NCBI GenBank assembly: GCA_965215355.1
Contig: CBDCDJ010000007.1
Location: 4,154,001 to 4,218,000, forward strand
Length of the DNA stretch: 64,000 bases
From: CBDCDJ01 sp965215355
Lineage (GTDB): Bacteria; Deinococcota; Deinococci; Deinococcales; Trueperaceae
Direction: 5' to 3'
Below are positions 43,062 through 51,757 of this stretch, one piece after another. Both the position numbers and the translations under genes were made by a program. Numbering within the stretch: the stretch's first letter is position 1; the number at the start of each line of letters is the position of its first letter. The notes under the pieces are model-generated. The model saw nothing but the letters and a program-made list of their open reading frames with translations. It was not told the origin of the DNA and ran no database searches.

Positions 43062-43767
43062 CGGCAAAACGCTTAGTGGCAAAACTGGGCTCGTGACGGG
43101 CGGCAGCAGCGGCATCGGTTTGGCGACGGCGCGGCGCTTGGCGGCGGCGGGGGCCGGCGTTCACCTGCTCGGCCGCGACGAGGGCAAGCTGGCGCGTGCG
43201 GTGGCGGAGGTCGGGGCGGGGGCGACGCCGCACCGCGTGGACTTGAACGACGACGCGCAAGTGAGGCGTTTCTGCGCCGACTTCGCCGCCCGAGGTCCGC
43301 TCGACGTCCTCGTTCACAGCGCCGGGACGGTGGCGCTGGGCGGGGTGGCGAGTCTGAGCGTCGAGACTTTCGACCAGCACTACCGCCTCAACCTGCGCGC
43401 GCCCTACCTGCTCACGCAGCTGTTGTTGCCGCGGCTGCTCGAGGCCCAAGGCCAGGTGGTCTTCGTTAATTCCGGCGCGGGCCTGAACGCGCGCGGCGAC
43501 TGGAGCCAGTACGCCGCCAGCAAACACGGGCTCAAGGCGCTCGCCGACAGTTTGCGCGACGAGGTCAAAGCGGACGGCGTCCGCGTGACGAGCGTCTACC
43601 CCGGCCGCACCGCCAGCCCGATGCAGCGGCGAGTCCGGGCGATGGAAGGTCAGGACTACCGCGAAGCCGACTTCATCCAACCCGACGACGTCGCGCACCT
43701 CCTCGTCGCCGCCCTGACGCTGCCCCGCACGGCCGCAGCCACCGACCTGGTCGTCCGACCGGGTTGA
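43054..43767 (+). CDS. Short-chain dehydrogenase/reductase
   Basis: 237 aa, classical SDR. The cofactor motif TGGSSGIG is at residues 15-22, NAG-equivalent HSAG at about 88-91, and the triad is S140, Y153 and K157 in YAASK. The C-terminal text TSVYPGRTAS is typical of NAD(P)-dependent oxidoreductases. The substrate is unknown. Its ATG overlaps the last codons of trpC (8 nt), so it is translationally coupled. The phosphatase-family gene with the AUA start follows 18 nt after its stop. Confidence 0.9.
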   Translation: MINGKTLSGKTGLVTGGSSGIGLATARRLAAAGAGVHLLGRDEGKLARAVAEVGAGATPHRVDLNDDAQVRRFCADFAARGPLDVLVHSAGTVALGGVASLSVETFDQHYRLNLRAPYLLTQLLLPRLLEAQGQVVFVNSGAGLNARGDWSQYAASKHGLKALADSLRDEVKADGVRVTSVYPGRTASPMQRRVRAMEGQDYREADFIQPDDVAHLLVAALTLPRTAAATDLVVRPG

Positions 43768-43785
43768 CGCCGAAGGGAGGCCGTC

Positions 43786-45027
43786 ATAAAAAAGCTGCCG
43801 CCAGAGTTCGTCTCGCCGCGGTACGGGGGGCGTTCCGTCGTCAACCTGCCCGCTACCGTCGGCCGTATGCTCGGGGTCACCGAAGGTTGGGCGGGGCCGG
43901 CGCTCGAGCCTCCTCTTCTCAAAAAGTTAGGTGACGAGGTCGAGCGCGTCGCGTTGCTCCTCGTCGACGGCCTCGGCTGGAACCGGCTGCAAACGCAGTT
44001 GGAGCAGGACGGTGCGGGCTTTCAAAAGGTTCTGGAGCGCTACGCCGTCCTGAACGCGCCCATCACCTCGGTCGCACCCTCGACGACGAGCGTGGCGACG
44101 ACGGTGCTGCTTTGCAACGGGGCTGCACCCGCCGAGACGGGAATGCTCGGCTACAGTTTTTTGCTGGCGCAGTTGGGTGTGGTCGCCAACCTGCTGTTCT
44201 GGTATCCAACAGGCAAGCGCGAGCCGGTCCACGGCGAGCTGGAGGCGTGGGGCCTGCAGCCCGAAACTTTCTTGGACACGCCCTCGACGGCGGAAGTGCT
44301 TTCTCAAGCAAACGTGCCGATGCGGGTCATCATGCCCAGGGCGTACTCCGACAGCCCCTTGTCACGGATGCGGCCCCGCGGCGCAGAAGTCGACGGCTTC
44401 GTCAACGCGACCGACCTGTGGCACAAGCTCGGCACGTGGTTGACGGAAACCGCCGGTAAAAAAGCCTACGCCTACGTTTACTACCCCGACTTCGATACCT
44501 TGAGCCACCGCGACGGCTGCGACGCGCCCGTCTGGGACAGCTTGTGGACGGACTTCGGGTTTCAGATCGAACGGTTTTTCGCGGGTTTGAGCGCCGCCCA
44601 GCGGGCCAAAACGCTGTTTTTGGTCACCGCCGACCACGGCCACGTGGTGACGCCGCCGCAAAGTGCGCGGTTTTTGCAGAACTACCCGGGCCTGCTCGAG
44701 CACAGCCTGCTCACCCCCGGCGGCGAGCCGCGGCACGTTTATTTGTACGCTCGAGCCGGCCACAAAGCCGAGTTGCTGGCCTACGCACGTGAGCACCTTG
44801 CCGCTGAGTTCGCGGTTTTGGACGGCGAAGAGGCGGTGGCGGCCGGTCTGTACGGCGACCCCGCCCGCCTCCACCCGGACGCCGCGCGGCGCGTCGATGA
44901 CGTGGTGTTGCTGGCGAAGGGGGCGCACTTCATGTGGAACAAGAACGACCCCGACCCCCTGCGCGGCCTCCACGGCTCGCTCACCGCGGACGAGATGCTG
45001 GTGCCTCTTATCGGTTTACGACCTTAA
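43786..45027 (+). CDS. Alkaline phosphatase / nucleotide pyrophosphatase superfamily protein, apparently starting at AUA
   Basis: 413 aa from the ATA at 43786. Superfamily features: LLLVDGLGWNRL (first metal-site Asp), the nucleophile region APSTTSVATTVLLCNG, FDTLSHRDG, and VTADHGH with a final GAHFMWNKN. These enzymes hydrolyse phosphodiesters or phosphomonoesters. The N-terminal stretch KKLPPEFVSPRYGGRSVVNL is open, in frame and family-like. The only normal start, the ATG at 43867, would lose it. AAGGGAGG (43773-43780) stands 5 nt before the ATA. It is the last gene of the trpC unit; a bidirectional terminator follows. Confidence 0.85.
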   Translation: MKKLPPEFVSPRYGGRSVVNLPATVGRMLGVTEGWAGPALEPPLLKKLGDEVERVALLLVDGLGWNRLQTQLEQDGAGFQKVLERYAVLNAPITSVAPSTTSVATTVLLCNGAAPAETGMLGYSFLLAQLGVVANLLFWYPTGKREPVHGELEAWGLQPETFLDTPSTAEVLSQANVPMRVIMPRAYSDSPLSRMRPRGAEVDGFVNATDLWHKLGTWLTETAGKKAYAYVYYPDFDTLSHRDGCDAPVWDSLWTDFGFQIERFFAGLSAAQRAKTLFLVTADHGHVVTPPQSARFLQNYPGLLEHSLLTPGGEPRHVYLYARAGHKAELLAYAREHLAAEFAVLDGEEAVAAGLYGDPARLHPDAARRVDDVVLLAKGAHFMWNKNDPDPLRGLHGSLTADEMLVPLIGLRP

Positions 45028-45052
45028 AAAACGCGCCCCGAAGGCGCGTTTT
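45028..45052. terminator. Bidirectional terminator after the phosphatase gene
   Basis: The stem AAAACGCGCC/GGCGCGTTTT (45028-45037 with 45043-45052) encloses CCGAA. T-tracts follow on both strands. It serves the plus-strand trpC unit and the minus-strand small membrane gene. Confidence 0.88.
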
Positions 45053-45069
45053 CCAGGTAAGCAGACGGT

Positions 45070-45345
45070 CTAGCCGACGAAACTGTTGACGATGTACTTC
45101 ACGATGCGGCTCGAGTCGCCCTTGAACAGGGTGACCAGGCGCTTGCCCAGAGGCGGCTCGTAACGGACGACGAACAGCCCGTAGCAAAAGGCGACACCCA
45201 TGTTCGTGACCAGGCCGAGGCCCAAAAACACCATACCCAGGGGATTTGTGCCGTTGGCAGTGACGAGGCTGAAGGCGGCCACGAGGGCGACGAGGCTGAG
45301 GAGGGCGCAGACTTCCACGAGGGCAGGGGAGAGGTTGTTGTTCAT
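45070..45345 (-). CDS. Small membrane protein of unknown function
   Basis: 91 aa with two or three hydrophobic segments (about residues 9-28 and 38-60), a short basic loop and no catalytic motif. I do not recognise the family. The start is convincing: TACACT (45357-45352) ends 6 nt before the ATG, a textbook leaderless arrangement. It ends just before the bidirectional terminator at 45028-45052. Confidence 0.65.
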   Translation of the reverse strand: MNNNLSPALVEVCALLSLVALVAAFSLVTANGTNPLGMVFLGLGLVTNMGVAFCYGLFVVRYEPPLGKRLVTLFKGDSSRIVKYIVNSFVG

Positions 45346-45351
45346 GAGGGC

Positions 45352-45357
45352 AGTGTA
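45352..45357 (-). promoter_or_regulatory. -10 box of a leaderless promoter (small membrane protein)
   Basis: Minus-strand TACACT, 6 nt before the ATG at 45345. TTGTGT lies 14 nt further upstream. Direct GTTCTTAC copies occur in the upstream spacer. Confidence 0.5.
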
Positions 45358-45484
45358 GAGTAAAGGTTCTTACACAATCCTGACGAGGCTCTTACAAGGT
45401 TCTTACGAAGGGCCGGATTTGTGGCCCCTTGGGGTCGTTGAGACTTTCCACAGGGCGGCCGCCCAACTTCGGTGGACAATGAGC

Positions 45485-47026
45485 TTAGTGAATGATGAGC
45501 GACTTGCCGGTCATCTCTTCGGGTTGCTTTAAGCCCAGCAGCTCGAGCACGGTCGGAGCCACGTCGCTTAAGCTCCCGCCATCGCGAAGTTTGATTTTGT
45601 CCGCTCCGATGACGATGCAGGGTACAGGGTTGGTGGTGTGGGCCGTGTGCGGGCGGCCGTCCTTGTCAACCATGGTCTCGGCGTTGCCGTGGTCGGCGAT
45701 GACCACGACGCTGCCCCCCTTGGCGCGCACCGCCTCGACGAGTCGGCCCAGACCTTTGTCCGCCGCCTCGCAAGCCTTGACGGCCGCTTCGAGCACGCCC
45801 GTGTGCCCGACCATGTCGGGGTTGGCGTAGTTGAGGAGGAGAAAAGCGTCGTCGTGCGTGTTGAGGCGCTCCACGGCGTCCTCGGTGAGTCGGGGCGCGC
45901 TCATCTCGGGTTTCTGGTCGTAGGTGGCGACGTCTTTGGGCGACGGGACGAGGTGGCGGTCCTCGCCCGGGAAAGGCTCCTCGCGCTCGGCGTTGAAGAA
46001 GAAGGTTACGTGCGCGTACTTTTCGGTTTCGGCGGTGTGGTACTGCGTTTTGCCCGCCCTGCTTACCACTTCGGACAGGGTGTTGCTGAGTTCGGGCAGG
46101 GATAGCGCGAACGTTGAGCCCAGTTCGCGGTCGTATTCCATCATCGAGGCGTAGTGGAGGTCGCTGACGACGCGGCAGCGTGCGAACTCTTGCCAGGCGG
46201 CGTCTCGCAAAAGGGCGTAGCTGAGCTGCCGCGCGCGGTCGGCGCGGAAGTTGAAGAAGAACACCGCGTCGCCGTCGTGCAGGGTCGTGACCGGCTCGCC
46301 GTTGTGGGTGATGACGGTCGCCTTGACGAACTCGTCGGTCTCGCCGCGCTCGTAGGCTTGCCCGACGGCGGCGGCGGCACCCTCGGCGCGAAACGCGGCG
46401 CGGCCGCAGACGATAGCGTCGTAGGCTTGGCGGGTGCGCTCCCAGCGGCGGTCGCGGTCCATCGCGTAGTAGCGGCCCGTCACGGTGGCGATTTTGACGT
46501 TGTGCTCCAGGCTGTCGAGGTGGCCCTGCAACTCGGTCACGTAGCCCAGACCGCTGTCGGGCGGCGTGTCGCGGCCGTCGGTAAAGAGGTGCAGGTAAAC
46601 CGGCGCGACCCGGTGGCGTTTGGCAAGCTCGAGCAGCGCGTACAGGTGCGTCAGGTCGCTGTGGACCCCACCCCGGCTCGCCAAACCCATAAAGTGCAGC
46701 GCGTTGCCGCGCCGCTTGGCCGCGCCGAACAGGTCGGCGAGCACCTCGTTCTCGAAAAACCCGCCCGACTCGATAAGGCTTTCAATCAGGGTGAGGCTCT
46801 GGTTCACGACCCGGCCCGCGCCCAAATTCAAGTGTCCGACCTCGCTGTTGCCCATCTGGCCCGTCGGCAGACCGACCGCGCGGCCCGAGGCTTTGAGCTG
46901 TGTGTGCGCTTCCTCGCGCCAGTAGCGGTCGAAGTTGGGCGTGTCGGCAAGCGTGACCGCGTTGCCCGGCCCAGCCGGGGCCAGCCCGAAGCCGTCCAAG
47001 ATGACGAGCATCACCGGAGAACTCAC
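45485..47026 (-). CDS. gpmI: Phosphoglycerate mutase, 2,3-bisphosphoglycerate-independent
   Basis: 513 aa, usual size. It interconverts 3- and 2-phosphoglycerate in glycolysis using two Mn ions. The metal site begins at D11 (ILDGFG), the phosphoserine is S61 in MGNSEVGH, and VIADHGNAE and HTAHTTNPVP are the C-terminal metal and substrate motifs. The GTG start overlaps the TGA of the upstream 153-aa gene (GTGA), so the two are coupled. It is the last gene of the minus-strand recF cluster. Confidence 0.96.
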   Translation of the reverse strand: MSSPVMLVILDGFGLAPAGPGNAVTLADTPNFDRYWREEAHTQLKASGRAVGLPTGQMGNSEVGHLNLGAGRVVNQSLTLIESLIESGGFFENEVLADLFGAAKRRGNALHFMGLASRGGVHSDLTHLYALLELAKRHRVAPVYLHLFTDGRDTPPDSGLGYVTELQGHLDSLEHNVKIATVTGRYYAMDRDRRWERTRQAYDAIVCGRAAFRAEGAAAAVGQAYERGETDEFVKATVITHNGEPVTTLHDGDAVFFFNFRADRARQLSYALLRDAAWQEFARCRVVSDLHYASMMEYDRELGSTFALSLPELSNTLSEVVSRAGKTQYHTAETEKYAHVTFFFNAEREEPFPGEDRHLVPSPKDVATYDQKPEMSAPRLTEDAVERLNTHDDAFLLLNYANPDMVGHTGVLEAAVKACEAADKGLGRLVEAVRAKGGSVVVIADHGNAETMVDKDGRPHTAHTTNPVPCIVIGADKIKLRDGGSLSDVAPTVLELLGLKQPEEMTGKSLIIH

Positions 47027-47484
47027 TTCAACACCTCGATGTCGCCGATGTCCGCGTCGAGCACGAAGATGTTGCGCTCCAGGCGAAAGTCGGTCACGGT
47101 AACCCCCTTGACCTGCTCGCCGATGAGCGTTTGCAGGTCGATGAGGACGAACAGTTCGTCTCCGCCGACTCTCAGGTCGACGCCTTTCAAGGTCGGCAGC
47201 GAGAAGATTTTTAAGAGCAGTTGAACCAGCGCGTTGAGGGGCAGGGCGTTGAGCGCGGTCGTCACCTTGAACACGGCGCGGCCGGCCTCGAAGCGCTCAA
47301 ACTTCAAGTTGACGTTGAGGATGGGGGTAAGGCGCTGCAAAAACTTGGGCAGGCGCTCGCGCGGGTTGATGCGCACTATTAAAGTATCGCCGCTGCTCGA
47401 GACGCTTTCCACCTCGGGCGGCAGCGGTTCCTGGCTGCGCTGCAGGGCCATCATTTCGTCGAAGGGCAGTAGGATGCGGGCCAT
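47023..47484 (-). CDS. Conserved hypothetical protein between dciA and gpmI
   Basis: 153 aa with alternating hydrophobic beta strands (VESVSSSGDTLIVRI, VDLRVGGDELFVLIDL) and no signal peptide, suggesting a soluble beta-rich protein. Its shape hints at a lipid-binding or bactofilin-like fold, but I cannot assign a family. CGGAG is 5 nt before the ATG. Its stop overlaps the gpmI start. Co-translation with gpmI suggests expression together but gives no function. Confidence 0.65.
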   Translation of the reverse strand: MARILLPFDEMMALQRSQEPLPPEVESVSSSGDTLIVRINPRERLPKFLQRLTPILNVNLKFERFEAGRAVFKVTTALNALPLNALVQLLLKIFSLPTLKGVDLRVGGDELFVLIDLQTLIGEQVKGVTVTDFRLERNIFVLDADIGDIEVLK

Positions 47485-47596
47485 AGTTACTCCGGTCGGG
47501 TGGGGATTTGGTTTGTGCGGCGGGTGTACGGCGTCGGTCGGGGGGCAAAGGCTTTTAATTTCTTGTCCCTACCCCGGCATCCCTCTACTTTACGCT

Positions 47597-48430
47597 TTAC
47601 CGCCATCTTCCCAGGGCTCGAGCCACGCGGTTTTCCAGCAGGTCTAAGTCTTGGGGCTCGACTTTTTCCAGCGGCTTCTTGAGTTCGTGCGCGACGTAGC
47701 AGCGGGCGACGAACTCCAACTCGCTTCTGAAGGCGGGGTCGGCGAGGACCTGCGGCAGCAGTTCTTGCAGCTTGTCCATGAGGTAACGCTTGGCGAGGTA
47801 CACGGCCACGGCCCGTTCGTCCTCGCTCAGCAGCGGCGTCGGCGCGGCGGGGTTGGCGGCCAGCACCCGGCTCGCCCGACTGATTTGGACGCGGAGCGCG
47901 TAACGCTGACAGACAGTGCAGAGGGGGTGGGTCTCGTCGAGTGCGCCGCAGACCTCACAGTCGCGCCAGCCCTCGGCGCGTTTGCGTGCGCGGTAACTCA
48001 GCATCGCCTTGGCGGCCCCGATGGCAGGCCGAGCTAAGTCTTGGGGCAGGTCCAAATCCTTGGCGAGCTTGGCGAGCGCCTTGCTGTCTACGGGCACGGG
48101 TTTGGGCGGGGGCGGTTCCGGCGGCGGAACCGCCGGCCGGCCGAGCCGAAAGCGGATGTCCCGGACGTCCTTGCTGCCGAACTTGCCGCGGTACACGTCG
48201 ACAAAGCGCTGCCGCTGCAGCGTGAGGTGCATCGAGGTCTCGCTGTCGGCGACCTCGACGATCAAAACGCCGTCCTGCAAGGTTTTGGCCTCGGTGAACT
48301 TGGCGACTTCGCGCCCGACGACCTGCGGCCACAGCAGCACCGCCTCGGCGCGGCGCACGGCGCGTTTCATGCCGCCGCGTTTAAACACCTCGGCCAACAC
48401 GTCGCCGACGTGGCTGCTTTTAGTCGCCAT
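47597..48430 (-). CDS. DciA-like (DUF721) helicase-loader protein with an inserted zinc ribbon
   Basis: 277 aa. The N-terminal ~95 residues match DUF721/DciA (VLLWPQVVGREVAKFTEAKTLQDGVLIVEV), the protein that loads DnaB in bacteria lacking DnaC/DnaI. A proline-rich linker (101-113) follows, then CxxC...CxxC at C158/C161 and C171/C174, and a long helical tail. Most DciA proteins are shorter (about 100-180 aa) and lack this zinc site. It lies 12 nt after recF in the same orientation, as in many genomes. The recF-dciA junction is a 13-bp tandem duplication. Confidence 0.82.
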   Translation of the reverse strand: MATKSSHVGDVLAEVFKRGGMKRAVRRAEAVLLWPQVVGREVAKFTEAKTLQDGVLIVEVADSETSMHLTLQRQRFVDVYRGKFGSKDVRDIRFRLGRPAVPPPEPPPPKPVPVDSKALAKLAKDLDLPQDLARPAIGAAKAMLSYRARKRAEGWRDCEVCGALDETHPLCTVCQRYALRVQISRASRVLAANPAAPTPLLSEDERAVAVYLAKRYLMDKLQELLPQVLADPAFRSELEFVARCYVAHELKKPLEKVEPQDLDLLENRVARALGRWR

Positions 48431-48455
48431 CAGCCGCCACGGTCAGCCGCCACGG
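48430..48455 (-). repeat. 13-bp tandem duplication spanning the recF stop and dciA start
   Basis: TCAGCCGCCACGG occurs twice without mismatch (48430-48442 and 48443-48455). One copy carries the recF TGA, the other leads into the dciA ATG. Duplication seems to have created or lengthened the spacer. Confidence 0.85.
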
Positions 48456-49489
48456 AAAGACCCCCCCGAGACGTGGTACAGGCCCGCGTACTGGGGCGGT
48501 TTTTCGGTGCCGCTCACCACGGCCTGCGGGGTGTTGGCGGCAAGCTCGAGCAAGTAGGCCCGCCGGTTGGCGTCGAGTTCGGCGGTAAAGTCGTCGAGCA
48601 GCAAGACCGGCGCTTCGCCGTGTTTTTCTTTCAGCAGCCGGTACTCGGCCACGCGCAGGGCGAGCGAGACGGTGCGCGCCTCGCCGCGCGAGCCGTAAGC
48701 CTGCACGCTGTGTCCCTCCAGGGTAAGGGTCAAGTCGTCGCGGTGCGGCCCCACCACGGTCACGCCGCGGGTGCGCTCTTCGAAGCTGCTCCTCTCGAGC
48801 TGCTCTTGCAGCGTCCCCGCCTCAGCTGCACTCGCCAGACTCACCTGGAGCGTCTTGCCGTCGCCCGCAATCTCCGCGTACGTCGTTTCGGCAATGTCAT
48901 AAATCCGGCTCAGCGCGCGCGTGCGCAGTTTCATGATCTCGTGTCCGAGTTCGACGAACTTGGCCGTCCACACCTCCAAAGTCGGGTCATGTCGGCCCTG
49001 TTTCAAGACGGAATTGCGCTGCTCCACGACCCTAGTATACTCGCGCAGCAGCAGCGCGTAGCGCAAGGACAGCCGGGACAGCAGCGTGTCCAAGTAGGCC
49101 CGCCGGCCCCCCGGCGGGCCGTGGACGAGGTCGGTGTCCTCGGGCGTGACGAGCACCGCCGCCGCGACCCGCGCCACCTCGAGGGCGCGCACCGTCTGCC
49201 CGTCCAGGCGCACCACTTTTCGCCCCGGTGCCAGCCCCACTTCAATCGTGCTAATACCGTCCTCGCGCTCGAGCTTCACCCCCACGAAGCCCTCGCTCTC
49301 GCCGATGCGCACCGACTCCACGATTTTGCCGCTCGGCAACTCGCCGGTACAACCCAAATAGAGCGCGTCTAAAAGGTTGGACTTGCCCGAGGCGTTTTGC
49401 CCCACGACCGCCGTGATGCCTGATGAGAACTCTACGCGCGGCGTGACCAGGTTGCGAAAGTTGAGTTGCGACACGCTGAGGAGGAGCAC
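48443..49489 (-). CDS. recF: DNA replication and repair protein RecF
   Basis: 348 aa SMC-like ATPase that loads RecA at gaps with RecO and RecR. Walker A GQNASGKS is at residues 30-37, the signature is YGSRGEARTVSLALRV in the C-third, and Walker B is PVLLLDDFTAELD. It starts at a GTG directly after TAGACT and 7 nt, so the cluster's promoter is leaderless. Note that dnaA, dnaN and gyrB are not adjacent, unlike many genomes. Confidence 0.95.
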   Translation of the reverse strand: MLLLSVSQLNFRNLVTPRVEFSSGITAVVGQNASGKSNLLDALYLGCTGELPSGKIVESVRIGESEGFVGVKLEREDGISTIEVGLAPGRKVVRLDGQTVRALEVARVAAAVLVTPEDTDLVHGPPGGRRAYLDTLLSRLSLRYALLLREYTRVVEQRNSVLKQGRHDPTLEVWTAKFVELGHEIMKLRTRALSRIYDIAETTYAEIAGDGKTLQVSLASAAEAGTLQEQLERSSFEERTRGVTVVGPHRDDLTLTLEGHSVQAYGSRGEARTVSLALRVAEYRLLKEKHGEAPVLLLDDFTAELDANRRAYLLELAANTPQAVVSGTEKPPQYAGLYHVSGGSFRGG

Positions 49490-49496
49490 GGGCTAC

Positions 49497-49502
49497 AGTC
49501 TA
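49497..49502 (-). promoter_or_regulatory. -10 box of a leaderless promoter (recF)
   Basis: Minus-strand TAGACT ends 7 nt before the recF GTG at 49489, with no Shine-Dalgarno box. It probably drives recF-dciA at least. Confidence 0.55.
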
Positions 49503-49575
49503 ACCCTGGGATGGGCGGGGCTTTCGAGTGTGACGGCTTAGGGTCGAGCTCAGGTCGGGCGGCGGCAAGGGTTTC

Positions 49576-51663
49576 TCACGCAACGTCGGCGAAGGTTTTG
49601 CCCTCCTCGGCAAGACGTTTCAAAAGCGGCGCGGCTTGCCAGTGGTCGCCGTGCGCGTCTTGAAACTTCACGATGTCGTTATAAACCTCGTCCAGACCGA
49701 CCTCGCCCGCGTAGAACATGGGGCCGCCCCGGTGGGCGGGAAAGCCGTAACCGTAAACGTAAATCACGTCGATGTCGCTACTGCGCTGCGCCACGCCCTC
49801 GTCCAGAACCTGCGCACCCTCGTTGACGAGCTGGTACACGAGGCGTTTCAGAATTTCCTCGTCGCTGATTTCACGGCGCTCGAATCCCTCTTGTTGCGAG
49901 TGCTCGAGGACGAGCGCTTCAATCTCCGGGTCGGGCTGCGGCGTGCGGTCGCCGGACGCGTAGCGGTAAAAGCCCGCGCCGCTTTTTTGGCCCAAGCGGC
50001 CCATTTCCACGACCTTGTCGGCCAGCGATGAGTAACGCTCCTCCGGGTTGCGGGCCGCGGCGCGGGCCTGCCGAATGCGGTAGCCCACGTCGAGACCGGC
50101 CAGGTCACCCACCGCGAACGGCCCCATCGCCATGCCGAAGTCCGTCATGACCCGGTCAACCTGTTGGGGCAACGCGCCCTCCTCGACCAAAAAGAAAGCC
50201 TCGCGCACGTAAGGGTGGAGCATCCGGTTGCCCACGAAACCGTCGCACACGCCGACGACCACCGGGACTTTGCCCAGCTTTTTGCCCAGCGAAACCGCAG
50301 TTACGAGCGCCTCGTCCGAGGTTTTCTCGCCGCGAACGACTTCTAAGAGCTTCATGACGTTCGCGGGGCTGAAAAAGTGCATCCCGACGACGGCCTCGGG
50401 CCGCTTCGTCACGCTTGCAATGTCGTTCACGTCGAGCGTCGAGGTGTTCGTCGCCAACACCGCGCCCGCGTTCACGACGCCGTCCAACTTCTCGAACACC
50501 TCTTTTTTGATGCCCATGTCCTCGAACACCGCTTCGACGACGACGTCGGCGTCGGCAAGCTCGCCCACCTCGAGCACCCCCGTGATGCGTTCCAAGCGTT
50601 CTTGCACGGCCTCCTTGGACAAACGGCCCTTGGCGGCGCTGCGCCGGTAGTTTTTCTCGATGACACCCAAACCCTTGTCCAGGTTTTCTTGCGAGGTCTC
50701 TAAAACCTTGACCGGCACGCGAGCGTCGGCGAAACACATGGCGATGCCCCCGCCCATCGTGCCCGCGCCGACGACCGCGCCTTTGGAAACAGGCTTAGGC
50801 TCGACGCTCTCGTCGACGTCCGCGACTTTCGCCGCCCGGCGCTCGGCGAAAAAGACGTGGCGCAGAGCCCTCGACTGTTCGCCCTCTAGGAGTTCCATAA
50901 ACAGCTCGCGCTCGCGCGCCATGCCTGCCTCGAAAGGCAGTTTGACGGCGGCTTCGACGGCGTCGATGCAGCGCAGCGGCGCGACCAAGCCGCGGGCGCG
51001 CTTTTCGGCCTGACGCCGCGCTTCGGCCAGCACCACGTCGACGGGTGCGGCGCTGTCGACTTTCCGTTCACTCGTCGGACGCTTGCCCTCGTCCGCGACT
51101 TCGGCCGCGTAAGCTAGAGCGTCCTCCAACAAGTCGTTTTCAACCAGCTCGTCTACCAGACCCAGCTCGAGTGCTCGCTCGGCCTTGACGGGGTTGCCGC
51201 TGACGATAAGCTCCACGCCGGCTTCCAACCCCACGAGCCGCGGCAGCCGCTGCGTGCCGCCCGCGCCGGGGAGCAGGCCCAGCTTGACCTCGGGCGTGCC
51301 GAGCCGCGCGCCCGGCGCGGCGACGCGGTGGTCGCAGGCGAGGGCGACCTCGACGCCGCCGCCCAGGGCCAGGCCGCGAATCGCGGCGACGACCGGTTTG
51401 CCGGACGCCGCCACGCCCGCGACGAGCCCGCGGATGTCAGGCGCTTGGTCCCTGGGCAGCGTGAAGGTCTTGATGTCCGCGCCGGCGATAAAGTTGTCCC
51501 CGCCGACGAGCACCAGGGCTTTGACCGCGTCGTCGGCGTTGCCCCGCTCGATGCCCGCCAAAATCCCCTCCGGGACGCCGTGGCTGAGCACGTTGAGGGG
51601 AGGATTATCGATGGTGACGACGGCGACGCCGTTGCGAGTCTCATAATGAACTAGTTCTGCCAT
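49576..51663 (-). CDS. Fatty-acid oxidation multienzyme: enoyl-CoA hydratase + 3-hydroxyacyl-CoA dehydrogenase
   Basis: 695 aa, FadB/FadJ architecture. Residues ~1-190 form a crotonase domain (GLALGGGVEVALACD and TPEVKLGLLPGAGGTQRL, with the two catalytic Glu). Residues ~295-480 are the NAD-binding part, VVGAGTMGGGIA, with catalytic His in VVGMHFFSPANVMKLLEVV. The rest is the 3HCDH C-terminal region. It hydrates enoyl-CoA and oxidises the hydroxyacyl-CoA product. The ATG at 51663 has GGGAG at proper spacing. An acyl-CoA dehydrogenase gene lies upstream on the same strand, with a 24-bp palindrome between. Confidence 0.95.
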   Translation of the reverse strand: MAELVHYETRNGVAVVTIDNPPLNVLSHGVPEGILAGIERGNADDAVKALVLVGGDNFIAGADIKTFTLPRDQAPDIRGLVAGVAASGKPVVAAIRGLALGGGVEVALACDHRVAAPGARLGTPEVKLGLLPGAGGTQRLPRLVGLEAGVELIVSGNPVKAERALELGLVDELVENDLLEDALAYAAEVADEGKRPTSERKVDSAAPVDVVLAEARRQAEKRARGLVAPLRCIDAVEAAVKLPFEAGMARERELFMELLEGEQSRALRHVFFAERRAAKVADVDESVEPKPVSKGAVVGAGTMGGGIAMCFADARVPVKVLETSQENLDKGLGVIEKNYRRSAAKGRLSKEAVQERLERITGVLEVGELADADVVVEAVFEDMGIKKEVFEKLDGVVNAGAVLATNTSTLDVNDIASVTKRPEAVVGMHFFSPANVMKLLEVVRGEKTSDEALVTAVSLGKKLGKVPVVVGVCDGFVGNRMLHPYVREAFFLVEEGALPQQVDRVMTDFGMAMGPFAVGDLAGLDVGYRIRQARAAARNPEERYSSLADKVVEMGRLGQKSGAGFYRYASGDRTPQPDPEIEALVLEHSQQEGFERREISDEEILKRLVYQLVNEGAQVLDEGVAQRSSDIDVIYVYGYGFPAHRGGPMFYAGEVGLDEVYNDIVKFQDAHGDHWQAAPLLKRLAEEGKTFADVA

Positions 51664-51697
51664 GTCTTCTCCCTATTTGGATTACGTCACTCACACT

Positions 51698-51721
51698 AAC
51701 AAGGGGTTGCAACCCCTTGTT
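51698..51721. other. Perfect 24-bp palindrome between acyl-CoA dehydrogenase and fadJ-like gene
   Basis: AACAAGGGGTTG (51698-51709) is followed by its exact reverse complement (51710-51721). A hairpin with 12 bp and no loop residue is less likely in RNA than a cruciform or a dimeric protein site. It lies 35 bp before the fadJ-like start. No T-run follows, so it is not a clear terminator. Confidence 0.6.
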
Positions 51722-51757
51722 GCCCGTGGCACAGCGGAGAGCTACTTGTACACTTGC

